A stretch of 64,000 bases of DNA from Candidatus Dormiibacter inghamiae (GCA_016464825.1 JAEKNQ010000054.1:62001-126000), one strand, 5' to 3'. Shown: positions 1-8,979, numbered from the stretch's first letter. Notes: generated from the sequence alone by a model not told the origin. A program made the numbers and translations.

Positions 1-417
1 CGGGCCGGATTGGGCGGCGAGCATGCAGGCCTGCGAGGCATCTCCCGTTCCTATCTGGAGGCGCAGCAGGCAGTGGATCTGGGGCGCAAGCTGCATCCGG
101 CGGGCCGGCTGCATCAACACGAGGAGCTGGCGCCCTACTTGGTCCTGGCCCAGAACCCGCTCGTCGCGGAGCGCTACGTCGAACATGTGCTGGGCCGCCT
201 CCAGGCGGAGGATGGCAGAGGGACCTTGCAGGAGACGCTGGTGGCGCTGCTCAGCCACAGCTCGGTCAAGGAGGCTGCGTTGGCTTTGGGGCTGCACCGT
301 CACACAGTCCTCTACCGTCTCGAGAAGCTGCGTCAGGTCCTTCATGGCGACCCCCTGGAACCGTCCCTGCGCCACCGGCTGCAGCTGGCTGTGGACCTGG
401 ATCGGCTGACAACCTAG
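1..417 (+). CDS. PucR/CdaR-family transcriptional regulator, C-terminal end (5' truncated by window)
   Basis: The reading frame is open from base 1 and stops at 417, so only the last ~138 residues are seen. The C-terminal part has the PucR-type helix-turn-helix: SSVKEAALALGLHRHTVLYR is the recognition region, followed by a leucine-rich helix and a short tail, as in PucR/CdaR regulators whose HTH is always C-terminal. These proteins usually activate purine, sugar-acid or amino-acid catabolic genes. A link to the purine-type cluster at 22-31 kb is tempting, but they are 21 kb apart and the sensory domain lies outside the window. The family call is firm; the target is unknown. Confidence 0.85.
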   Translation, partial: RAGLGGEHAGLRGISRSYLEAQQAVDLGRKLHPAGRLHQHEELAPYLVLAQNPLVAERYVEHVLGRLQAEDGRGTLQETLVALLSHSSVKEAALALGLHRHTVLYRLEKLRQVLHGDPLEPSLRHRLQLAVDLDRLTT

Positions 418-501
418 CCATCAGGCTGGGTGGGGGCTGAAGCGCAGCTTCCTGTTCCCCTAGCCTCGATGCAGATCGCGGCATGGTCAGCGCCGCGCCA
501 T

Positions 502-527
502 GTGCTATCGTGCTATGGACATAGCAC
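502..527. promoter_or_regulatory. Candidate GntR/YtrA operator: GTGCTAT half-sites
   Basis: A perfect inverted repeat, GTGCTAT-GGAC-ATAGCAC, spans 510-527. A further direct copy of GTGCTAT lies at 502-508. The array overlaps the start region of the GntR gene, which fits autorepression of the regulator-ABC operon. YtrA-type GntR repressors bind such palindromes at their own promoters; that this one is bound is inferred. Confidence 0.6.
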
Positions 528-931
528 AAGTGCCACAGACCATCATCTTCTACCTCGAGCCTCGGTCCGGCGTGGCCCCGTACATCCAGCTGGTTCGTCA
601 GGTGCAGCATGCCCTTCGCCTGGGGATGCTCCGGACCGGTGATCAGCTGCCGACTGTGCGCCAAGTCGTCTCCCACCTGGCCATCAATCCCAATACCGTC
701 TTGAAGGCGTACCGCGAGCTGGAACGAGAAGGGCTGGTTGCCAGCCGCCCTGGTCAGGGCACCTTCGTGCTCCGCGCCCTTGCCGGTCCCACGGCGGCTG
801 ATCAGAGAGCACTCCGGGCAAAACTTGACGGCTGGCTGGATGAGGCCCGCGGCGCTGGCATGGACAGCCAAGCGATCGAAGCTTTCATCGCCGTCTGTCT
901 GCGCAGCCACAGCCGCGAGGAGATTGCATGA
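515..931 (+). CDS. GntR-family (YtrA subfamily) transcriptional regulator
   Basis: A 138-residue protein with an N-terminal winged HTH (IQLVRQVQHALRLGMLRTGD, then LPTVRQVVSHLAINPNTVLK and the wing GLVASRPGQGTFV) and only a short C-terminal helical tail. That is the size and layout of YtrA-type GntR repressors, which lack a large ligand domain. It overlaps the ABC ATPase gene by ATGA, so the three genes 515-2816 form one operon, as in the ytr locus. It probably represses its own operon through the GTGCTAT palindrome that overlaps the start. ATG 515 is chosen; ATG 500 and GTG 530 are in frame, and 530 would match the usual N-terminus (residues IIFYLEPRSG) best. Confidence 0.88.
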   Translation: MDIAQVPQTIIFYLEPRSGVAPYIQLVRQVQHALRLGMLRTGDQLPTVRQVVSHLAINPNTVLKAYRELEREGLVASRPGQGTFVLRALAGPTAADQRALRAKLDGWLDEARGAGMDSQAIEAFIAVCLRSHSREEIA

Positions 932-1833
932 TCTCGGCGCTCCAAGCCCAGCGCCTCAGCAAGCGCTACGGGCATGCCTGGGCGCTCCGAGACTGCACGC
1001 TGAACATCCCACCGGGTCGGGTCGCGGCGTTGGTAGGTCCCAACGGCGCCGGCAAGACCACCCTCTTGCACTTGGCGGTGGGCCTGATCGCGCCAACCGC
1101 CGGAGACGTGGAGGTGTTCGGCTGGTCACCGCGACGGCAACCGACCGTCGTCCTGGCTCGGGTCGGCTTCCTCGCCCAGGATCGCCCGCTCTACCGCTTC
1201 ACAGTGGAAGAGATGCTCGCCCTCGGCCGGCGGCTCAATCCACGCTGGGACGACGCCCTCGCTCGCCGACGCCTGAGCGCCGTGGGCGTTCCCCTGCGTC
1301 GACGCACCGACAAGCTCTCCGGTGGTCAGCAGGCCCAGGTCGCATTGGCTCTTGCCCTCGCGAAGCGTCCTGAGCTCCTGCTCCTCGATGAGCCCGCGGC
1401 TAGCCTCGATCCCCTGGCTCGGCGGGAATTCATGGAGGGCCTGATGGAGGCAGTCGCCGAGGATGGACTCACGGTTGTCTTCTCCTCCCACGTTCTGGCC
1501 GATCTGGAGCGCGTCTGCGACTACCTGGTCATCCTCTCGGCGGCACACGTCCAGCTGGCCGGGGACACTGACGAAATGGTGGCCCGTCACAAGCGGCTGA
1601 CCGGTCCCCGCTGCGACGGTGAGTCCATCGGCAGGGTGCACTCCGTCGTGCAGGCCCTCCACACGGATCGCCAGACCACGTTGCTGGTCCGCACCAACGG
1701 CCACATCTACGACCCCTCCTGGACTGTCTCAGACGTTCTCCTGGAGGACGTGGTGCTGGGCTACCTTCGCGCCCCCGGCGTTCACGCCTTGCCCAAACCT
1801 CAGGTCGTCAGCGATTCCGAGTGGGTCCCGTGA
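928..1833 (+). CDS. ABC transporter ATP-binding protein
   Basis: A 301-residue ABC ATPase. It has Walker A GPNGAGKTT (~residues 36-44), a Q-loop region (GFLAQD), signature LSGGQQAQ, Walker B LLLLDEPAASLD, and an H-loop (SSHVL). The ~70-residue C-terminal extension after the ATPase core is typical of exporters of the CcmA/YtrB type. It overlaps the GntR gene upstream and the permease gene downstream, so the products should form one exporter. The substrate cannot be read from sequence; YtrA-linked exporters often respond to cell-wall antibiotics. Confidence 0.92.
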   Translation: MISALQAQRLSKRYGHAWALRDCTLNIPPGRVAALVGPNGAGKTTLLHLAVGLIAPTAGDVEVFGWSPRRQPTVVLARVGFLAQDRPLYRFTVEEMLALGRRLNPRWDDALARRRLSAVGVPLRRRTDKLSGGQQAQVALALALAKRPELLLLDEPAASLDPLARREFMEGLMEAVAEDGLTVVFSSHVLADLERVCDYLVILSAAHVQLAGDTDEMVARHKRLTGPRCDGESIGRVHSVVQALHTDRQTTLLVRTNGHIYDPSWTVSDVLLEDVVLGYLRAPGVHALPKPQVVSDSEWVP

Positions 1834-2816
1834 CCTGGCTGACGTGGCGCCAGCACCGGATGGAGGCCGTCGGCGCAGTCGTTGCGCTCAGCCTCGTCGG
1901 CGGCTTTCTCGCGCTCACCGGACTGCCCATGAGGGCCGCTTTCAATGGCCAGGTTCATGAGTGCCTCAGCCTGACCGGGGACGCGTTCCGCCAGCACAGC
2001 TGCCAGGGCCTACTCCGCGGCTTCGAAAATCAGGCGACGTTCGATGGCCTCATCGCCTACTTCAACTTCCTGCCGGCGCTGGCCGGCCTCTTCGTCGGCG
2101 CCCCTCTCGTCGCCCGGGAGCTCGAACGCGGCACCCACCGACTGGTCTGGACTCAAGGCATCACCCGTCTCCGGTGGGTGTCCATCAAGCTCTTCCTCCT
2201 CGTCCTCGGTTGCGCGATCGTCGCCGTCGCCTTCACCGCTGTGATGACATGGTGGCGCTTCCCTATCGACCAGGTCCAGGGACGTCTCCTCCCGGTGGGC
2301 TTTGACTTCGAGGGCTTGACGCCGACGGCGTACGCCTTGTTTGCGTTCGCGCTCGGCGCTGCGGTCGGGACCGTCGTCCGCAGGACTGTGCCGGCCATAG
2401 CCATCACGCTGCTCGGGTTCCTGGCGGTCCGTTTCCCAGTCGAATTTCTGCTCCGCCCGAACTACATGGCGCCCGTGACCACCGTCTCAGGCTTCTCTGC
2501 GACGGCGGGATCGGATCCCCGTGCCGATGGCCGGGGCGACTGGATTCTCCAGGGTGGCCTGATGGACAGCACACACCATCGGCTGAGCAACGGGGAGCTG
2601 TCTCAGCTCTACAGCGCTGCGTCGAACGGCGCGGCCAATACCAAAGGCGGCGCCGACGCGTACATCCAGGCGCACGGCTATCTCAGCTATGTCGACTTTC
2701 AGCCGGCAAACCGGTTCTGGACCTTCCAAGGAATCGAGGCGGCAATCTTTCTGAGCCTGGTGGTCCTGCTGCTGGGCTTCACCGTGTGGTGGGTTCGCGC
2801 CAGAAGCGCCGGTTGA
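1830..2816 (+). CDS. ABC transporter permease (ABC-2 type)
   Basis: Membrane partner of the ATPase at 928-1833, ~328 residues. Hydrophobic segments are visible near the N-terminus (AVGAVVALSLVGGFLALTG), around LPALAGLFVGAPLVARELE, then VLGCAIVAVAFTAVM, the alanine-rich stretch at YALFAFALGAAVGTVV, and a final segment IFLSLVVLLLGFTVWWV. The motif LVARELERGTHRLVWTQ is typical of the ABC2_membrane YtrC-like group. GTG 1830 is chosen because it overlaps the ATPase stop as GTGA; an in-frame GTG lies at 1821. A long loop of ~130 residues before the last helix is probably extracellular. Confidence 0.85.
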   Translation: MTWLTWRQHRMEAVGAVVALSLVGGFLALTGLPMRAAFNGQVHECLSLTGDAFRQHSCQGLLRGFENQATFDGLIAYFNFLPALAGLFVGAPLVARELERGTHRLVWTQGITRLRWVSIKLFLLVLGCAIVAVAFTAVMTWWRFPIDQVQGRLLPVGFDFEGLTPTAYALFAFALGAAVGTVVRRTVPAIAITLLGFLAVRFPVEFLLRPNYMAPVTTVSGFSATAGSDPRADGRGDWILQGGLMDSTHHRLSNGELSQLYSAASNGAANTKGGADAYIQAHGYLSYVDFQPANRFWTFQGIEAAIFLSLVVLLLGFTVWWVRARSAG

Positions 2817-2937
2817 GGCGCCGCTAGGGCAGCCTCAGCGCTCGCCACCATCTCTACACGAGGTCCAATCTTTAGGCATCTTTTTGCTACAGGGAGCGCG
2901 TGCTCTTTGGACTTTCGGTCCGTAGCCTGAAGGTCAC

Positions 2938-4194
2938 ATGAGCACAAGCAATGGTCGCCGGGTGGCTGTCACCGGGCTCGGCTTCATCACCCCCATCGGG
3001 AACGACCTGGACACCGTCTGGTCGAACCTGGTGGAGGGCGTTTCGGGCGTCGGCCGCATCACCCGTTTCGACACAGCCGCCTACTCGACCAAGATCGCCG
3101 CCGAGGTCAAGCACTTCGAGCCTGAGCAGTACATGGACAAGAAGACAGCCCACCACCTGGGTCGCTACTGCCAGTTCGGCCTGGCGGCTGCCAAGGACGC
3201 CCTTCAGGACGCCCGCCTCAACCCGCGAGACATGGATCCTGACGATGTGGGTGTGATTCTTTCCAGCGCCATCGGCGGCATGCAGGAGATCGAGAAGAAC
3301 CACACTGCCTTGCTCGAGCGCGGTGTCCGCCGAATCTCGCCGTTCACGACGCCGATGATGATCGCCGACATGGCGGCTGGCGTGGTCGCCATGCAGACCG
3401 GTGCGGGTGGCCCCAACTACGCCATCGTCAGCGCCTGCGCCTCATCCGGTCATGCGCTGGGCGAAGCGGCTGAGATCATCAAGCGCGGCGACGCCAAGGC
3501 GATGCTCGCGGGCGGCGCGGAAGCGACCATCACGCCGCTCACCATGGGCGCGTTCTGCCAGATCAAGGCGGTCAGTGAGCGCAACGACGATCCTGAGCGG
3601 GCTTGCCGACCCTGGGATTTGGGTCGCGACGGCTTCGTCATGGGCGAGGGAGCTGTCGTCTTCGTGCTGGAGGACCTGGAGTTCGCTCAGAAGCGTGGGG
3701 CTCAGGTGTATGCCGAGATCACCGGCTACGGTGCCAGCGCCGATTGCTACCACTACACTGCGCCGCACCCGGAGGGCGCGGGTGCCAAGCGCGCGATGCG
3801 CAAGGCGCTCCAGAAGGCAGGCGTCGCGCCGCAGCAGGTGCAGTACGTGAACGCTCACGGGACCTCCACCAAGCTGGGCGACATCGCCGAGACGAAGGCG
3901 ATCAAGGAGGTGTTCGGCGATCACGCGGAGAAACTGCTGGTGAGCTCGACCAAGTCGGTGCACGCGCACCTGTTGGGCGCGGCCGGTGCGATCGAGGCGG
4001 CTGCCTGCGTGCTGGCGATCGAGCGCGGCGTGGTGCCGCCCACCATCAACCTGGACCAGCAGGACCCGGAGTGCGACCTCGACTACGTGGCCAACGAAGC
4101 GCGCCGGGCCAAGGTCGATGTCGCCATCTCCAACTCCTTCGGATTCGGCGGTCACAACGCCACGCTGGTCCTGAGCCGGCCTGGCCTGAACTAG
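2938..4194 (+). CDS. fabF: Beta-ketoacyl-ACP synthase II (FabF)
   Basis: A 418-residue condensing enzyme that elongates acyl-ACP with malonyl-ACP. The catalytic triad is in place: Cys167 in SACASSGHA, His307 in NAHGTST and His344 in HAHLLGAAGAIEA. The C-terminal NSFGFGGHNATLV is also standard for FabF. It opens a seven-gene fatty-acid operon; acpP follows after 11 bases. The ~120-base upstream gap contains short inverted repeats (GGAC/GTCC around 2909-2921) but no clear promoter that I can name. ATG 2938 gives a normal N-terminus (RRVAVTGLGFITPIG). Confidence 0.97.
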   Translation: MSTSNGRRVAVTGLGFITPIGNDLDTVWSNLVEGVSGVGRITRFDTAAYSTKIAAEVKHFEPEQYMDKKTAHHLGRYCQFGLAAAKDALQDARLNPRDMDPDDVGVILSSAIGGMQEIEKNHTALLERGVRRISPFTTPMMIADMAAGVVAMQTGAGGPNYAIVSACASSGHALGEAAEIIKRGDAKAMLAGGAEATITPLTMGAFCQIKAVSERNDDPERACRPWDLGRDGFVMGEGAVVFVLEDLEFAQKRGAQVYAEITGYGASADCYHYTAPHPEGAGAKRAMRKALQKAGVAPQQVQYVNAHGTSTKLGDIAETKAIKEVFGDHAEKLLVSSTKSVHAHLLGAAGAIEAAACVLAIERGVVPPTINLDQQDPECDLDYVANEARRAKVDVAISNSFGFGGHNATLVLSRPGLN

Positions 4195-4205
4195 GAGATC
4201 TGCCC

Positions 4206-4463
4206 ATGACCGAAGCAATGGACTTCAAGGAGTTGCAGGAACTGGCTGCCGAGATCCTCGGCGTCCAGCCCGAGCAGGTGCAGATGAACGTCAGCTTCCA
4301 GCGCGACCTGGCGGCCGATTCGCTGGATCTGGTCGAGCTGATCTCCGCCGTTGAGGACAAGTACGACGTGGAGCTGCCAGAGGAGAAGCTGGAGGCGATG
4401 AAGAACGTCGGCGACCTCTGGCAGTTCCTGGAGGCCCGCCACGCCGAGCGAGCGGGGGCCTGA
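4206..4463 (+). CDS. acpP: Acyl carrier protein
   Basis: An 85-residue acidic protein. The phosphopantetheine attachment site is Ser39 in the DSLDLVELI motif, followed by helix 3/4 residues YDVELPEE as in bacterial ACPs. It carries growing acyl chains among FabD, FabH, FabF and FabG, all encoded next to it. ATG 4206 follows the fabF stop by 11 bases; a purine-rich GGAGAT lies just upstream. The C-terminal tail (ARHAERAGA) is slightly longer than in E. coli AcpP. Confidence 0.95.
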   Translation: MTEAMDFKELQELAAEILGVQPEQVQMNVSFQRDLAADSLDLVELISAVEDKYDVELPEEKLEAMKNVGDLWQFLEARHAERAGA

Positions 4464-4466
4464 GCG

Positions 4467-5504
4467 ATGGCTCTCAGGACCGCTCCCCGGGTCCGTTCTG
4501 ACGCAGTGCCGCTGCGCGCCTTCCGCTCCAAGGGCCGCCCCTCCGCCATCGCCGGCGTCGGCACTTACGCGCCCGACAGGGTGATGACCAATGCGGATCT
4601 GGCCAAGATCGTCGAGACATCCGACGAGTGGATAGTCGAACGTACAGGGATCCGCCGCCGGCACCTCGCCGAGCCGGGCACCACCACTTTCGAGCTGGCC
4701 ACGCGCGCCGCTCGCGAAGCCCTGCAGAACGCGGAGGTGTCAGCCGAAGAGCTGGACCTCATTGTGGTCGCCACCTCCTCGCCGGACGGACCCTTCCCGA
4801 GCGTCGCCTGCCGGGTGCAGAACGAGTTGGGCGTCCCCGGCGCCTGCGCTTTCGACGTGCTGGCCGCCTGCACCGGCTTTGTCTACGGTCTCTCGTTGGC
4901 GGACGCCTTCATCGCCAGCGGCAGGGCCGACACTGTGCTGGTGATCGGGGCTGAGGTGCTCTCGCGCATGCTCGACTGGCAGGACCGAGCGACCTCCATC
5001 ATCTTCGGCGACGGGGCCGGCGCGGCAGTCGTGCGGGCAGCCCGGCGGGGGGCCGGGTTCCGAGCCTGGTGCCTGGGCTCCGACGGGCGTGGCTATGACA
5101 AGGTGACCGCCGGCGATATCCCACGCGGCGCCTATGCCGCACATCAGGCCCAACCCCTGATTGCTCAGAAGGGACCTGATGTGTTCAAGTTTGCCACCGA
5201 CATCTTCATCCGCCAGGCCTACGCTGTGGCGGACGCCGCCGGCGCGGCGATCGAGGACATCGACCTCTTCGTACCGCATCAAGCCAACCGGCGCATCATC
5301 GAGGCGGCGGCCAGGCGAGTGGGGCTGCCCATGGAGAGGGTGCAGGTCAACCTTGACGAGTACGGCAACACCTCTACGGCCAGCATCCCGCTGGCGCTGG
5401 GTGACGCGCTGAAGAGCAACCGGATCAAGAGTGGCGACCAGGTACTTCTCGCCGGATTTGGTTCGGGCCTCACCTGGGGCGCCTGCCTGCTCGAGTGGGA
5501 GTGA
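4467..5504 (+). CDS. fabH: Beta-ketoacyl-ACP synthase III (FabH)
   Basis: A 345-residue KAS III that starts fatty-acid chains by condensing acyl-CoA with malonyl-ACP. The active-site residues are Cys135 (LAACTGFVYG), His271 (VPHQANRRI) and Asn301 (YGNTSTASIP). The first ~22 residues (MALRTAPRVRSDAVPLRAFRSK) precede the usual start and may be an extension. It lies 3 bases after acpP and overlaps fabD by GTGA, so expression is coupled. Confidence 0.96.
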   Translation: MALRTAPRVRSDAVPLRAFRSKGRPSAIAGVGTYAPDRVMTNADLAKIVETSDEWIVERTGIRRRHLAEPGTTTFELATRAAREALQNAEVSAEELDLIVVATSSPDGPFPSVACRVQNELGVPGACAFDVLAACTGFVYGLSLADAFIASGRADTVLVIGAEVLSRMLDWQDRATSIIFGDGAGAAVVRAARRGAGFRAWCLGSDGRGYDKVTAGDIPRGAYAAHQAQPLIAQKGPDVFKFATDIFIRQAYAVADAAGAAIEDIDLFVPHQANRRIIEAAARRVGLPMERVQVNLDEYGNTSTASIPLALGDALKSNRIKSGDQVLLAGFGSGLTWGACLLEWE

Positions 5505-6445
5505 AGCTGGCGGGGCCGGTGGCCCTGCTCTTCCCCGGCCAGGGCGTGCAGCGTCCGGGCATGGGGCGAAAGCTGTACGACCGCTACCCGGCGGCACGGC
5601 GTGTCTTCGCGCGAGCCGAGCAGGTCCTTGACATGCCCATCCGGCGGCTCTGCTTCGAAGGGCCGGCGGACGAATTGAACCGCACCGACGTGCTTCAGCC
5701 CTGCGTGATGACAGTGTGCTGGGCCGCCTATGAGATCTGGCGCGAGAGCTACGGCATGGAGGAGGTCCAGGTGATGGCCGGCCACTCCCTAGGCGAGTTC
5801 ACGGCCCTCGCCGCCGGCGGCGCCATCTCCTGGGAGACTGCGCTGGTCCTGGTCCGAGAGCGGGGCCGGATCATGGCCGACGCCACAGCTCACAGCACCG
5901 GGGGCATGCTTGCGATTGTTGGGCTGGCCGAAGAGCGAGTCGAGGCGATCCGGCAGGAGGCCTCTCAGCTGGGGTCCCTCTACATGGCCAACCGCAATGC
6001 CGATGTGCAATTTGTGCTCTCCGGTGAGATGGCCGCCGTGGAGCGCGCCGAACCGCTGGCTGTCGCTGCCGGCGCCCGGCGGGCGCTCATCTTGACGATC
6101 CCGCTTCCCGCCCACTCGCCACTGATGGAGCAGGCGGGAGCGGCCTTCAAAGCAGTGCTGGACCGGCTGCCTGTGCAGATGCCCAGCTTCCCCATCCTCG
6201 CCAACGCGACAGGCCAGGCAATCGCGTCATTGCAGGAGCTCAAGCTGGAACTCGCCAACCACCTCCTGCGCCCGGTGGACTGGGCGCGGACAATGGTGTC
6301 AATGCATCAGATGAAGGTCAAGACGGTGGTCGAACTTGGTCCCGGTCGAGTGCTCGCCAGCCTGGCCGCCAAGCACATCGCCGGCGTCGAGACGTGGAAC
6401 GCCGATGAGCTGTTCGTCGACTTCGTGGACGGCGTCCCCACCTAA
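5501..6445 (+). CDS. fabD: Malonyl-CoA:ACP transacylase (FabD)
   Basis: A 314-residue acyltransferase that moves malonyl from CoA to ACP. The nucleophile is Ser96 in GHSLGEF and the partner His205 lies in PAHSPLM; the N-terminal LLFPGQGVQ motif is present. GTG 5501 overlaps the fabH stop (GTGA) and gives the usual start just before the LFPGQG motif; another in-frame GTG sits at 5495. The neighbour fabG begins 20 bases after its stop. Confidence 0.95.
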   Translation: MKLAGPVALLFPGQGVQRPGMGRKLYDRYPAARRVFARAEQVLDMPIRRLCFEGPADELNRTDVLQPCVMTVCWAAYEIWRESYGMEEVQVMAGHSLGEFTALAAGGAISWETALVLVRERGRIMADATAHSTGGMLAIVGLAEERVEAIRQEASQLGSLYMANRNADVQFVLSGEMAAVERAEPLAVAAGARRALILTIPLPAHSPLMEQAGAAFKAVLDRLPVQMPSFPILANATGQAIASLQELKLELANHLLRPVDWARTMVSMHQMKVKTVVELGPGRVLASLAAKHIAGVETWNADELFVDFVDGVPT

Positions 6446-6465
6446 GTGCGCCGCGAATCCCTGCT

Positions 6466-7212
6466 GTGAGCGAACCAGAGCGAGGCCGCAAGGCAGATCT
6501 GGAAGGCAGGACCGCGCTCGTCACCGGCGGGGGCAAGGGAATCGGAGCGGCAGTTTCGCGCGAGCTGGCGGCCATGGGCGCCCGCGTGGTCGTCAACTAC
6601 CGCTCCGACAAGGCCGCCGCCGAGAAGACGGCAGACGAGGTTGGAGGCATCGCAGTGCAGTGCGACGTCTCCGACCCAGCGGCCGTCCAAGCGATGGTGA
6701 ACGGCCTGGGCCAGGTTGACGTCCTGGTCAACAACGCCGGCGCAGTGCGGGACAACCTGTTGCTGCGGATGAAGCAGGAGGACTGGGACCACATCATCCA
6801 GACCGACCTGACCAGCGCCTTTCACACCACCAAAGCCGTGATGTCCAAGATGCTTCGGGCCCGTTGGGGGCGCATGGTCAACATGACCAGCATAGTGGGC
6901 ATGACCGGAAACGCGGGCCAGGCCAACTATGCGGCGGCGAAGGCGGGCCTGATCGGCTTCACGAAATCCATCGCCAAGGAGATCGGCTCTCGCGGCATAA
7001 CAGTCAACGCTGTGGCGCCCGGCTTCGTGAGCACTGAGCTGACGCAGGGCTCAGTCACTGCGGAGATGCTGAAAGCGCTGGTCGAGCAGACGCCCCTCAA
7101 GCGTGAGGGAACGGCCGAAGACGTCGCAGCCGCCGTGGCCTTCCTCTGCTCGGCGCGGGCAGCGTTCATCACCGGTCACGTGCTCGTGGTGGACGGAGGG
7201 CTGTCGGTCTAG
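6466..7212 (+). CDS. fabG: 3-oxoacyl-ACP reductase (FabG)
   Basis: A 248-residue short-chain dehydrogenase that reduces 3-ketoacyl-ACP with NADPH. It shows the nucleotide-binding TGGGKGIGAA, the NNAG motif (VNNAGAVRDN), Ser142 (NMTSIVG) and Tyr155/Lys159 (YAAAK), and the C-terminal GHVLVVDGGLSV. Start GTG 6466. It sits between fabD and accD; the accD TTG directly follows its TAG. Operon position makes the FAS role more likely than a general SDR role. Confidence 0.94.
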   Translation: MSEPERGRKADLEGRTALVTGGGKGIGAAVSRELAAMGARVVVNYRSDKAAAEKTADEVGGIAVQCDVSDPAAVQAMVNGLGQVDVLVNNAGAVRDNLLLRMKQEDWDHIIQTDLTSAFHTTKAVMSKMLRARWGRMVNMTSIVGMTGNAGQANYAAAKAGLIGFTKSIAKEIGSRGITVNAVAPGFVSTELTQGSVTAEMLKALVEQTPLKREGTAEDVAAAVAFLCSARAAFITGHVLVVDGGLSV

Positions 7213-8061
7213 TTGCCCACACCTGCCGACAAGCTTCTCCGCGAGGTGCCCGCGGCGGGCGGCAGGCTGCCCTCGATGGCGGTTGGCACCAACTGCCCGA
7301 GCTGCGGCGTGGGGCTCAATGCCAGGGAGCTGCGAAAGCAGGTCTATGTCTGCCACTGTGGCCATCACTTCCGGCTGCATGCCGAGGCTTGGCTGGCGTT
7401 GCTGGCGGATGCCGGCACCTGGCAGGAGCGCTGGGCCGATGTCCGCGGCCACGACCTGCTCGAATGGCGGCTGCCGAAGTCCTACCAGCAGACCATCGAC
7501 CAGGCCCTGCAGCAGGGCCTCAACGAATCGGTCAGGACAGGCACGGCCAAGCTGGCAGGTCACCCGCTCTGGCTCAGCGTCTTCGACTTCCGCTTCGTCG
7601 GCGGCACTCTCTCGATCGTGGCCGGGGAGCGACTGGCCCGCGGGCTGGAGCAGGCCGCCCAGAGCGGGCTGCCCTACCTCCTCGTCACCGCCTCGGGCGG
7701 TGCGCGCATGCAGGAGGGTGTGCTGGCACTGATGCAGATGGCGAAGGTGAACGCGGCGGTGGGACGTCTCCACCAGGCAGGCGTGCCCTACTTCGTTGTG
7801 CTCACCGATCCCACGTTCGGCGGCGTGAGCGCCTCGCTGGCGCTGCTGGGCGACGTGAACCTGGCCGAGCCCTCCGCTGCCATTGGCTTTACAGGGGCCC
7901 GGGTGATCAAGCAGGCGACGTACGCTGATCTTCCAGAGGGCTTTCAGAGCGCGGCCTTCCAGCTACGCTCGGGCCAGATCGACCAGGTGGTGCCGCGCAC
8001 CGAGTTGCGAGGCCGTCTCGCCCGTTTGCTGGGGTTGTATTCGGATGCAGGGAGAAGGTGA
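7213..8061 (+). CDS. accD: Acetyl-CoA carboxylase carboxyltransferase subunit beta (AccD)
   Basis: A 282-residue beta subunit of the carboxyltransferase that makes malonyl-CoA with AccA. The N-terminal zinc ribbon is visible as CPSC followed ~15 residues later by CHCG, and the crotonase-fold core has SGGARMQEGVLALMQM and DPTFGGVSASLALLGD. Start is TTG 7213, placed right after the fabG stop; a strong Shine-Dalgarno is not visible, consistent with coupling. It overlaps accA by GTGA. Biotin carboxylase and BCCP genes are not in the window. Confidence 0.95.
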   Translation: MPTPADKLLREVPAAGGRLPSMAVGTNCPSCGVGLNARELRKQVYVCHCGHHFRLHAEAWLALLADAGTWQERWADVRGHDLLEWRLPKSYQQTIDQALQQGLNESVRTGTAKLAGHPLWLSVFDFRFVGGTLSIVAGERLARGLEQAAQSGLPYLLVTASGGARMQEGVLALMQMAKVNAAVGRLHQAGVPYFVVLTDPTFGGVSASLALLGDVNLAEPSAAIGFTGARVIKQATYADLPEGFQSAAFQLRSGQIDQVVPRTELRGRLARLLGLYSDAGRR

Positions 8062-8957
8062 GCGTGGGGCAGCCGCACCGAGAGCAGGAGGTTGAAGAGA
8101 GGAGCAATCGCTCGCTCCTCAGTGTCTGGGAGGTGGTGGAGCTGGCGCGCCATGCCAACCGCCCCTATTCACTCGACTTCCTGCAGCGCTGGGCACCTGA
8201 CTTCATCGAGCTGCACGGCGACCGGCTGACGGGCGACGATCCCGCCCTGGTGGCAGGGGTCGGCACCTGGCACGACAGGACTGTGATGTTCATGGGCCAT
8301 CAGAAGGGCCGCTCGCTGGCTGATCGGGTCAGCCGGAACTGGGGGATGATGCATCCAGAGGGCTATCGCAAGGCGCTGCGGCTCGCCCGCCAGGCCGTGA
8401 AGTTCGGCTTTCCCATAGTGACCCTGATCGACACTCCGGGCGCCTACCCGGGCGCCAGCGCCGAGGAGCGCGGCATAGCATCGGCGATCGGAACTGCCAT
8501 CCAGGAGTGGTTCCAGATCCCCGTACCGGTCGTTTGCGCTGTCATCGGCGAGGGTGGTTCCGGTGGAGCTCTGGGCCTGGCGGTCGCCGACCGAGTGCTG
8601 ATGCTGGAGAACGCGATCTACTCGGTCGCCTCGCCGGAATCCGCGGCCTCAATCGTCTGGCGAGATAACTCACTCAAGGTGGAGGCGGCCGAACAGCTCC
8701 AGATCACCTCCCGCGATCTGATCGCCATGGGCGTCGTGGAGGAGATAGTTCCTGAGCCTGTCGGCGCCGCCCACAGCGACCACAATGCCACCGCCCGGGT
8801 TTTGGGGGAGGCGATCTGGCGCAACTTGGAGCCGCTGCTGAAGCAGCGGCCGGGGGATCTCCTGCAGCACCGCTACGAGCGGTTCCGCTACATCGACTCG
8901 CTCGTCACCGCCCACCCCGAGTTCGGACCTAAGGTCGAACCGCGGCTGGTTTCATAG
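8058..8957 (+). CDS. accA: Acetyl-CoA carboxylase carboxyltransferase subunit alpha (AccA)
   Basis: A 299-residue alpha subunit that pairs with AccD. Typical motifs include the N-terminal helical RPYSLDFLQRW, the GHQKGRS stretch, FPIVTLIDTPGAYPG and EGGSGGALGLAVADRVLMLE, and the late ESAASIVWRD. GTG 8058 overlaps the accD stop. It closes the seven-gene fatty-acid operon; a small membrane protein gene follows after 22 bases. Confidence 0.95.
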   Translation: MSVGQPHREQEVEERSNRSLLSVWEVVELARHANRPYSLDFLQRWAPDFIELHGDRLTGDDPALVAGVGTWHDRTVMFMGHQKGRSLADRVSRNWGMMHPEGYRKALRLARQAVKFGFPIVTLIDTPGAYPGASAEERGIASAIGTAIQEWFQIPVPVVCAVIGEGGSGGALGLAVADRVLMLENAIYSVASPESAASIVWRDNSLKVEAAEQLQITSRDLIAMGVVEEIVPEPVGAAHSDHNATARVLGEAIWRNLEPLLKQRPGDLLQHRYERFRYIDSLVTAHPEFGPKVEPRLVS

Positions 8958-8979
8958 CGTCGCGGGAAACTAGCGTCTG

